A stretch of DNA of 5,264 nt. It comes from an uncultured Clostridia bacterium (lineage in GTDB: Bacteria > Bacillota > Clostridia > Oscillospirales > Ruminococcaceae). The translations under genes and the position numbers were made by a program. The notes beneath the pieces are model-generated. The model saw only the letters and a list, made by a program, of their open reading frames with translations, was not told the origin of the DNA and did no database searches. This document shows, in pieces, positions 1 through 4,250 of this stretch. Position 1 is the stretch's first letter; each line of letters begins with the position of its first letter. The stretch covers positions 1-5,264 of the forward strand of contig CANDLP010000195.1 of the NCBI GenBank assembly GCA_947385505.1, in the 5' to 3' direction.

Positions 1-1336
1 AATGTACGGCGGTGGCTCCGATACCCCAGATAAGGCCCGCCCAAACGCCCGCACGTGTGACACCCTTCCAGAATAGCCCCAAAAGCATAGGCGCCAGAAA
101 AGCGCCCGCCAATGCTCCCCAGGAATATCCCATAAGATCGCTTATAAGATTGTTTTTATTCAGGGCAATTATGACGGAAACCAGCAGGAAAACCGCTATC
201 AAAGCTCTCATTATAATAAGCGTCTTTTTTTCATCCCTCTTTTTCTGCATTGGAATTATAAGATCAAGAGTTAAAGTGGAGCTTGATGTAAGCACCAGTG
301 AGGAAAGCGTGGACATAGACGCGGAAAGCACCAGCACCACAACTACGCCTATCAGTATTTCGGGCAGAGTTTCTACCATTGCGGGGATAATGCTGTCATA
401 GCCTTCCGCGGGAATCCCGTTTTCGGCAGGGGAAACAAAAATTCTCCCAAATCCGCCCAAAAAGTAACAGCCCCCCGCTATAACTATGGCAAACACCGTG
501 GATACCACCGTTCCGGTTTTTATGGACTTTTCGTCTTTAATGGTGTAAAATTTATGTACCATTTGAGGAAGACCCCATGTCCCCAATGAGGTTAATATAA
601 TAACTCCCACCAGATTTATTGGATCGGGGCCGAAAAATGAAGTGTAAGCCCCGCTCATTCCGCTCATAGGTCCTGAGGCCGCCTCAATTTGGGAAAGTTC
701 TTTGACTGCCGAATAAAATCCGCCCTTACCCGCTAAAGTGACAAAAATCACCGCTGTTATTCCAAGGAGCATTATTATTCCCTGTATAAAATCATTGTAA
801 GCGGTTGCCTTATAGCCTCCCAAAATAACATATACCGCGGTTATCAACGCCATTCCGATAACACAGACGGAATAATCCACATTGAACGCCATGGAAAACA
901 GTCTTGACAATCCGTTATAAACCGAAGCGGTGTAGGGAATCAGAAAAACAAATACTATAACGGCGGAAGCTGTCTTCAATCTTTTACTTATATATCTTTT
1001 TTCAAAAAATTCGGGCAAAGTGGCGCTTTCCAAATGCTTGCTCATTACTCGTGTGCGCCTTCCCATCAGCACCCATGCCAGCAGAGAGCCTATCATGGCG
1101 TTGCCTATTCCGATCCAAGTGGAAGCAAGGCCGAAGCTCCAGCCGAACTGACCCGCGTAGCCTACGAAAACAACGGCGGAAAAATAGCTTGTACCGTAGG
1201 CAAAGGCGGTTATCCAAGGTCCTACCGTTCTTCCGCCCAATACGAAGTCGGTAACTGTCTTGCTTTTGCGGTGAAAGTATACGCCTATGCCTATGGCAAA
1301 AGCAATATATACTGTTAAAATTATGTAGATAAGCAT
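1..1336 (-). CDS. Sodium:solute symporter (SSS family), C-terminus cut off by the window edge
   Basis: This is an integral membrane transporter expected to couple sodium entry to uptake of a small organic solute. The frame is open from the ATG at 1336 to the left edge, giving 445 residues; family members are usually about 480-510, so only the last helix or two should be missing. Visible family marks are the DFVLGGRTVGPW motif after helix 1 (residues 30-41), the GGYKATAYNDFIQG segment (173-186), and SASMSTLSS (338-346). The last matches the sodium-site helix of PutP, with A339, S342 and T343 at the ligand positions. PutP's sodium-binding Asp55 is replaced by Tyr51, as in pantothenate carriers (PanF), so proline should not be assumed as substrate. 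The start is supported by AGAGAGG at 1348-1354, 11 bases upstream. The gene has its own promoter and lies after the terminator of the solute-binding protein gene. The family call is secure; the substrate is unknown. Confidence 0.93.
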   Translation of the reverse strand, partial: MLIYIILTVYIAFAIGIGVYFHRKSKTVTDFVLGGRTVGPWITAFAYGTSYFSAVVFVGYAGQFGWSFGLASTWIGIGNAMIGSLLAWVLMGRRTRVMSKHLESATLPEFFEKRYISKRLKTASAVIVFVFLIPYTASVYNGLSRLFSMAFNVDYSVCVIGMALITAVYVILGGYKATAYNDFIQGIIMLLGITAVIFVTLAGKGGFYSAVKELSQIEAASGPMSGMSGAYTSFFGPDPINLVGVIILTSLGTWGLPQMVHKFYTIKDEKSIKTGTVVSTVFAIVIAGGCYFLGGFGRIFVSPAENGIPAEGYDSIIPAMVETLPEILIGVVVVLVLSASMSTLSSLVLTSSSTLTLDLIIPMQKKRDEKKTLIIMRALIAVFLLVSVIIALNKNNLISDLMGYSWGALAGAFLAPMLLGLFWKGVTRAGVWAGLIWGIGATAVH

Positions 1337-1409
1337 TTTTACGGGTTCCTCTCTTTGATTATTTAAAACAGCGTGACTTTAAATCGGTAAAATGTCAAAT
1401 GCTTTCTAT

Positions 1410-1438
1410 ATTTTACTATAAAAAAAGAGGTTTGTCAA
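1410..1438 (-). promoter_or_regulatory. SigA-type promoter of the symporter gene
   Basis: Reading the minus strand, a perfect -35 box TTGACA (1433-1438) is followed by a 17-base spacer and a -10 box TAAAAT (1410-1415), one mismatch from consensus. Transcription should begin near 1403, leaving a leader of about 67 bases before the ATG at 1336. A second TTGACA occurs inside that leader (1393-1398) but has no acceptable -10 box 17 bases downstream (CACGCT). The leader also holds a weak all-A/T 7-bp inverted repeat (1361-1367 with 1378-1384). Confidence 0.8.
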
Positions 1439-1478
1439 GATTTTTTGATTAAATGATGCAATTAACAGATGTTTTAAC

Positions 1479-1522
1479 AAAAAAGCTTCCGTTTGGAGCT
1501 TTATGAATCGTCCAAACGGAAG
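1479..1522 (-). terminator. Intrinsic terminator of the solute-binding protein gene
   Basis: A perfect 12-bp inverted repeat (1486-1497 with 1511-1522; arm CTTCCGTTTGGA) encloses a 13-base loop. On the minus strand it is followed by C and then six T residues (1484-1479). It starts about 50 bases after the stop codon at 1572 and lies upstream of the symporter promoter, so it should separate the two transcripts. The plus-strand side lacks a clean T-run, so it is called for the minus strand only. Confidence 0.92.
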
Positions 1523-1571
1523 TTATAATTGCTTTGTTTTCAGATACGCCCTAATTTGTTCATTTGATCAA

Positions 1572-3128
1572 TTATCCCTCGGTCTTAGCTTTTGCTAAAG
1601 CGTCCCTGTAAGGCTGAATAAAAGCTTCTATCGCCTGATACTGCTTATTCAGCACTTCCGTATAGGAAGCGTCATGATAAGTAACTCCATCGATCAGCGC
1701 TTCGTCGGTGGACGTCATAATGTCGACTATTCCTTTATCAACGCCCATAGCATTGTCATACACCCTTTCAAACTTATCCGAATGCAGCATATCATATAGA
1801 AGGTCTAACTGCTCCACAGTGTATACTGCCTTGAACTTTTCCTTTCTTGCTGTCTGACATTCGGGGCAAACAGTAAGATCGGCGTTGTTATTGGAGATAT
1901 AATCATACTTACAGCCGGGACATTTATCGTAATAAATAGGGCCGGGATCAGTTTTCGCAGCGTAGTCAGCAGCTTTGGTTTCGGGATCGGTCTCATATAT
2001 GCGGCTGGCTAATATCCAGTCAACGCCGCCCTGTACATTCTTTGCGCCTGCGGGAACCATATAGCCGTATGTGTCCGCGGAAACATAGTATTTATCAGCC
2101 AGCGGATCCTTGGGCATGGGTATTGTTACAATCTCGCCCTCCAAGCCGTAGGTGAACACCGCCGACTGAGCGCTTTCAAAAGTCCACTCGGATTCCATAG
2201 CCAGAAACAGAAGGTTTCCGTTCATAAACGCCGTACCCGGATCAATATATCCGTCGCCTATCAGTCCTTCCTTTCTCATATTGGCAAGAAAACTCATAGC
2301 GCGTTCTATATTTTCGTTTCTGAGGTTATTTACAATATCTGTGTCGGTAACATCGATCATCTTAACGCCGGTGGTATTGGCGAACATAAGCCCCATCCAC
2401 TTATTTCCCCTTAATCCTTCATTTTCTTCGGGATTTTTATCTACCCATTGGGCGGTAATATCCTTAAACGTGTTCCAGTCCCATTTTCCTTCCTCATATA
2501 GATCCCAAGGGTCTTTCAATCCTGCCTCTATAACGGTGCTTCTGTTGTATGTCAAGGTAAAACCGGGCATTACGTCCGTGGGGAAATAGTAATGCTTTCC
2601 CGCATAGTTAAAGTCCTCTATAACGCTTTTTATATCCTTCCAAAGGTCGGCGTCCATATCCAGCCAGTCATCAAGGGGAGTAAAGGTGTTTTTTGATGTA
2701 TAGCAGGGGAAAGCTATCCAGTCGTATCTTACAAGATCGGGAGAATTGCCTGTAGCGATATATGTACCAAGTTTATCCCACCATTCCGCCCAGCCTGCCA
2801 CTTCGGTGGTAAGCGTTCCGCCGAAGCGGGTGGCAAAAACCTCGGCTACGTCCTTTGACTCGCCGCCTATATCATAATAACAAAGCGCATTTACTTCTCC
2901 GGCCAGTTTTCCGGCTTCATAAGCGGGGCCTGTTCCGTCCTCGTTTTTCTCGTCCACTTCTCCGATATCAGCCATACTGTCATAATCTATTTTATTATCA
3001 AGGTTTTCTGTGGTGGTAACGGCAGGAGCTGGAGCGGGCACTCCTCCGTCATCTCCTGTGGAGCAAGCCGACGTTAAAAGCATTGACGAGCATAATAATA
3101 CTGACAAGATTTTCTTTTTGGTTTTCAT
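1572..3128 (-). CDS. ABC-type extracellular solute-binding lipoprotein with a four-cysteine insertion
   Basis: This 518-residue protein is probably the membrane-tethered substrate receptor of an ABC importer, most likely for a sugar or oligosaccharide. Residues 1-21 form a lipoprotein signal peptide (basic MKTKKK, hydrophobic core) ending in LTSA before Cys22, the expected lipidated residue. A low-complexity linker rich in Pro, Ala, Thr and acidic residues runs to about 75. The binding-protein fold follows: a WWDKLGTYIATGNSPDLV segment (116-133), PTDVMPGFTLTYNRSTV (183-199) and DLYEEGKWDWNTF (209-221), all typical of carbohydrate-type (family 1) binding proteins. Residues 403-424 carry CPGC and CPEC knuckles, which are unusual here. 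The ATG at 3128 has an AAAGGA-type ribosome site about 10 bases upstream. The gene is flanked by its own promoter and terminator. No permease or ATPase gene is adjacent, so it is an orphan within this window. The ligand cannot be read from the sequence. Confidence 0.9.
   Translation of the reverse strand: MKTKKKILSVLLCSSMLLTSACSTGDDGGVPAPAPAVTTTENLDNKIDYDSMADIGEVDEKNEDGTGPAYEAGKLAGEVNALCYYDIGGESKDVAEVFATRFGGTLTTEVAGWAEWWDKLGTYIATGNSPDLVRYDWIAFPCYTSKNTFTPLDDWLDMDADLWKDIKSVIEDFNYAGKHYYFPTDVMPGFTLTYNRSTVIEAGLKDPWDLYEEGKWDWNTFKDITAQWVDKNPEENEGLRGNKWMGLMFANTTGVKMIDVTDTDIVNNLRNENIERAMSFLANMRKEGLIGDGYIDPGTAFMNGNLLFLAMESEWTFESAQSAVFTYGLEGEIVTIPMPKDPLADKYYVSADTYGYMVPAGAKNVQGGVDWILASRIYETDPETKAADYAAKTDPGPIYYDKCPGCKYDYISNNNADLTVCPECQTARKEKFKAVYTVEQLDLLYDMLHSDKFERVYDNAMGVDKGIVDIMTSTDEALIDGVTYHDASYTEVLNKQYQAIEAFIQPYRDALAKAKTEG
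1857..1922 (-). other. Zinc-ribbon-like Cys4 segment within the solute-binding protein
   Basis: Codons 403-424 encode Cys-Pro-Gly-Cys, 14 residues, then Cys-Pro-Glu-Cys (C403, C406, C421, C424). Paired CPxC knuckles at this spacing are typical of small zinc ribbons or rubredoxin-like metal sites. The only other cysteines in the protein are C13 in the signal peptide, lipidated C22, C83 and C142. The segment lies in the C-terminal lobe, just after a DPETKAADYAAKTDPGP stretch. Metal binding is inferred from the motif alone; disulfides are the alternative in an exported protein. Confidence 0.7.
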
Positions 3129-3159
3129 CGTGATATTTTCCTTTCTTGCGGTTTATTTT

Positions 3160-3188
3160 ATTGTAGCATTTTCAGTTAGTTTTGTCAA
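3160..3188 (-). promoter_or_regulatory. Near-consensus extended -10 promoter of the solute-binding protein gene
   Basis: On the minus strand a perfect -35 TTGACA (3183-3188), a 17-base spacer and a -10 TACAAT (3160-3165) are present. The spacer ends in TGC, giving the extended -10 form TGnTACAAT. Predicted transcription start is near 3153, leaving a short leader of about 25 bases that contains the ribosome site (AAAGGA near 3139-3144). An additional TGTTATAAT sequence lies just upstream (-10 at 3190-3195) but has no good -35, because that position falls in the upstream terminator. No obvious operator or catabolite-control (cre) site was seen. Confidence 0.88.
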
Positions 3189-3210
3189 TATTATAACAGA
3201 ATAAAACAAT

Positions 3211-3240
3211 AAAAAAAGAAGCCCTGAACGAGCTTCTTTT
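3211..3240 (-). terminator. Intrinsic terminator of the small secreted protein gene
   Basis: A 9-bp perfect inverted repeat (3214-3222 with 3232-3240; arm AAAAGAAGC) encloses a 9-base loop and is followed on the minus strand by a T-run (3217-3211, partly within the arm). It lies 28 bases after the stop codon at 3268 and immediately before the promoter of the next gene. The A-rich opposite side could allow some function on the plus strand, but no plus-strand gene is present to use it. Confidence 0.85.
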
Positions 3241-3267
3241 AAAACTTTTTCGGTTTTTAAAATCAAA

Positions 3268-4038
3268 TTACTTTCTCTTCTTGGCAATTACAACAGCGCC
3301 GGCTGCAATTATAGCAAGACCTGCAACTACCGCAACACCTTCAACGCCTGTATCGGCATTGCCCTTATCGGTAGAAGGAGCAGTAACGGTATCATTTCCT
3401 GCGTTGGCAGCAGTAGTTTCAGCGGGAGCTGCCTCAGACTCGGCAGGAGCAGCTTCAGTATCAGCGGGAGCTGCTTCGGTTTCAGCAGGAGCAGCTTCAG
3501 TTTCAGCGGGAGCTTCGTCACTTGCGAACTCGGCAATTATAGAGCCCTTGCCGCCGCCAACGGTAAGAATAATCATATCAGGTACAGCAGCTTCAGCGGC
3601 ATCGGGGTACTTGGCAATATACTGAGCCCACTCGGAAGCAACATCGGTAACAGCGGTAAATGTCATAGTAGTGCCTTCAACGGCTACGCCTTCGGGAAGC
3701 ATAACATTTGCTCCGGTCCAGTTCTCAAAGGAACCGCCGTCCCACTTGAAAGCATTGGCTTCAACGGCAGCGTCGCCGCCCCAGTTGGTTTGGATAAGAG
3801 CGTATCCGGTAGCGCCGTCAGCTGTTTCGTAAGAAATGGTAAGACTGTCAATTTTCTGGATATGTCCGAGCTGAGCCTGAGTATAGAAGCCCGCTCCGGA
3901 AGTGTCCAGGTTAAGGTTGGCGGCAGAGTTCTTATAAGTGTACTCTGTTTTGAATTCAGCGGCGCTTGCGGTAATAGCCAAAGCGCTTACAGCCATAACG
4001 GAAGCAACGGCGCCCGCAATAATCTTTTTAATGTTCAT
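3268..4038 (-). CDS. Secreted, probably wall-anchored protein of unknown function with a Pro/Ala/Glu/Thr repeat stalk
   Basis: This 256-residue protein has an Sec signal peptide (MNIKKIIAGAVASVMAVSAL, then AITASA) with likely cleavage after Ala26. Residues 27-172 form a domain without cysteines and with many short alternating hydrophobic stretches, suggesting a beta-rich fold; I do not recognise it, and a carbohydrate-binding role is only a guess. Residues 175-209 are five copies of a seven-residue AAPAETE-like unit, then a Ser/Thr/Asn-rich stretch. The C-terminus has the form of a sorting signal: NADTG (227-231), a hydrophobic helix (about 232-252) and KKRK. Such tails occur in surface proteins of Ruminococcus-type Clostridia, where NPxTG-like motifs replace LPxTG. 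The start at 4038 is preferred over the in-frame ATG at 4053 because GGAGGA (4046-4051) sits 7 bases upstream of 4038 and overlaps the other ATG. The gene has its own promoter and terminator. Confidence 0.85.
   Translation of the reverse strand: MNIKKIIAGAVASVMAVSALAITASAAEFKTEYTYKNSAANLNLDTSGAGFYTQAQLGHIQKIDSLTISYETADGATGYALIQTNWGGDAAVEANAFKWDGGSFENWTGANVMLPEGVAVEGTTMTFTAVTDVASEWAQYIAKYPDAAEAAVPDMIILTVGGGKGSIIAEFASDEAPAETEAAPAETEAAPADTEAAPAESEAAPAETTAANAGNDTVTAPSTDKGNADTGVEGVAVVAGLAIIAAGAVVIAKKRK
3271..3360 (-). other. Non-canonical C-terminal cell-wall sorting signal (NADTG + hydrophobic helix + KKRK)
   Basis: The last 30 codons encode Asn-Ala-Asp-Thr-Gly, about 21 mostly Val, Ala, Ile and Gly residues, and a basic Lys-Lys-Arg-Lys end. 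This is the three-part layout of sortase substrates, with Thr230-Gly231 as the expected cut. The motif differs from LPxTG and, having Ala at the second position, also from NPxTG. A simple C-terminal membrane anchor is the alternative. No sortase gene is in the window. Confidence 0.65.
3412..3516 (-). repeat. Five tandem 21-bp units encoding AAPAETE heptapeptides
   Basis: Codons 175-209 of the secreted protein read EAPAETE, AAPAETE, AAPADTE, AAPAESE, AAPAETT. Codon choice alternates: units 1, 3 and 5 use GCT-CCC-GCT for the Ala-Pro-Ala part, while units 2 and 4 use GCT-CCT-GCT or GCT-CCT-GCC. This suggests that a 42-bp pair was the unit of duplication. The encoded stretch is an extended, acidic, Pro/Ala/Thr-rich stalk between the N-terminal domain and the wall or membrane anchor. 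Confidence 0.9.
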
Positions 4039-4045
4039 TGTAAAT

Positions 4046-4051
4046 TCCTCC
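4046..4051 (-). promoter_or_regulatory. Ribosome binding site that fixes the start of the secreted protein
   Basis: GGAGGA on the minus strand lies 7 bases before the ATG at 4038. It overlaps the upstream in-frame ATG at 4053, which therefore has no ribosome site of its own at a usable distance. Starting at 4038 also gives a conventional signal peptide beginning MNIKK. Confidence 0.9.
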
Positions 4052-4069
4052 ATAGTTTTGTTATATCGT

Positions 4070-4084
4070 TGGGATATTTCCCCA
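4070..4084. repeat. Small dyad at the predicted transcription start of the secreted protein gene
   Basis: TGGGATATTTCCCCA has 4-bp arms (TGGG/CCCA) around a 7-base centre and covers the region where transcription from the 4091-4119 promoter should begin. It could be an operator half of a control region or a small 5'-end hairpin that stabilises the message. It is short enough to be chance. Confidence 0.3.
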
Positions 4085-4090
4085 CATAAA

Positions 4091-4119
4091 ATTATATCTC
4101 AAAGGCACATTGATTGCAA
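4091..4119 (-). promoter_or_regulatory. SigA-type promoter of the secreted protein gene
   Basis: On the minus strand the -35 TTGCAA (4114-4119), a 17-base spacer and a perfect -10 TATAAT (4091-4096) are present. Predicted start is near 4084, giving a leader of about 46 bases. The -35 is weaker than those of the two downstream genes and lies inside an imperfect dyad (4112-4137), which leaves room for regulation. Confidence 0.8.
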
Positions 4120-4137
4120 CAGTGAATTGTTACAATC
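4112..4137. promoter_or_regulatory. Imperfect inverted repeat overlapping the -35 box (possible operator)
   Basis: The arms GATTGCAAC (4112-4120) and GTTACAATC (4129-4137) pair at 8 of 9 positions around an 8-base centre. The left arm contains the whole -35 hexamer of the secreted protein promoter, the geometry expected for a repressor site. I do not recognise it as the site of a known regulator, and no regulator gene is present. Confidence 0.4.
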
Positions 4138-4157
4138 TTTATTGATATTTTTGGTGG

Positions 4158-4186
4158 AAACTGTTTAAAAATACTGTACAGTTTTT
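4158..4186. repeat. AT-rich inverted repeat with an embedded perfect palindrome; possible weak terminator
   Basis: AAACTGT (4158-4164) and ACAGTTT (4178-4184) form a 7-bp inverted repeat with a 13-base loop, and ACTGTACAGT (4173-4182) is a perfect 10-bp palindrome within it. It lies about 65-90 bases past the stop of the carboxyltransferase gene. It could end that transcript weakly, since T-runs lie on both sides, or be a protein-binding site. The stem has few G/C pairs, so either role is uncertain. Confidence 0.3.
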
Positions 4187-4192
4187 GTTAAA

Positions 4193-4232
4193 TTTACTTA
4201 AAATAATATTTTCCCTTATTTTTACTTAAAAT
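4193..4232. repeat. Direct repeat TTTACTTAAAAT, two copies 28 bases apart
   Basis: Exact 12-bp copies occur at 4193-4204 and 4221-4232 in the very AT-rich stretch directly after the carboxyltransferase stop codon. Low sequence complexity makes chance a fair explanation. No function is assigned. Confidence 0.35.
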
Positions 4233-4250
4233 TCAACAAAAAATAAATTT

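Noticed and set aside
12..401. 129-codon plus-strand open frame
   Set aside because: It is antisense to the symporter, which is uninterrupted across this stretch with family motifs, and it has no supporting ribosome site.
1002..1318. Three short open frames on both strands near the start of the symporter
   Set aside because: All overlap the N-terminal symporter coding region in other frames. The symporter frame carries the recognisable membrane helices and motifs.
1393..1398. Second TTGACA upstream of the symporter
   Set aside because: The position 17 bases downstream reads CACGCT, which is not a usable -10 box, so it is not called as a second promoter.
1337..1571. Possible riboswitch or small RNA in the gaps between genes
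   Set aside because: The leaders are short (about 25 to 67 bases) and show only small stems. No conserved riboswitch-like architecture or tRNA fold was seen in this gap or in those at 3129-3267 and 4039-4250.
2281..2589. 102-codon plus-strand open frame with hydrophobic residues
   Set aside because: It is antisense within the solute-binding protein gene, with no ribosome site and no independent support.
3010..3204. Plus-strand frame ending in a hydrophobic, membrane-like stretch
   Set aside because: It is antisense to the signal peptide and promoter of the solute-binding protein; AT-rich promoter DNA reads as Phe/Ile/Val by chance.
3281..3625. Plus-strand open frame rich in Ala/Ser/Gly repeats
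   Set aside because: It is the antisense image of the AAPAETE repeat and sorting tail of the secreted protein. The repetitive look comes from the real gene on the minus strand.
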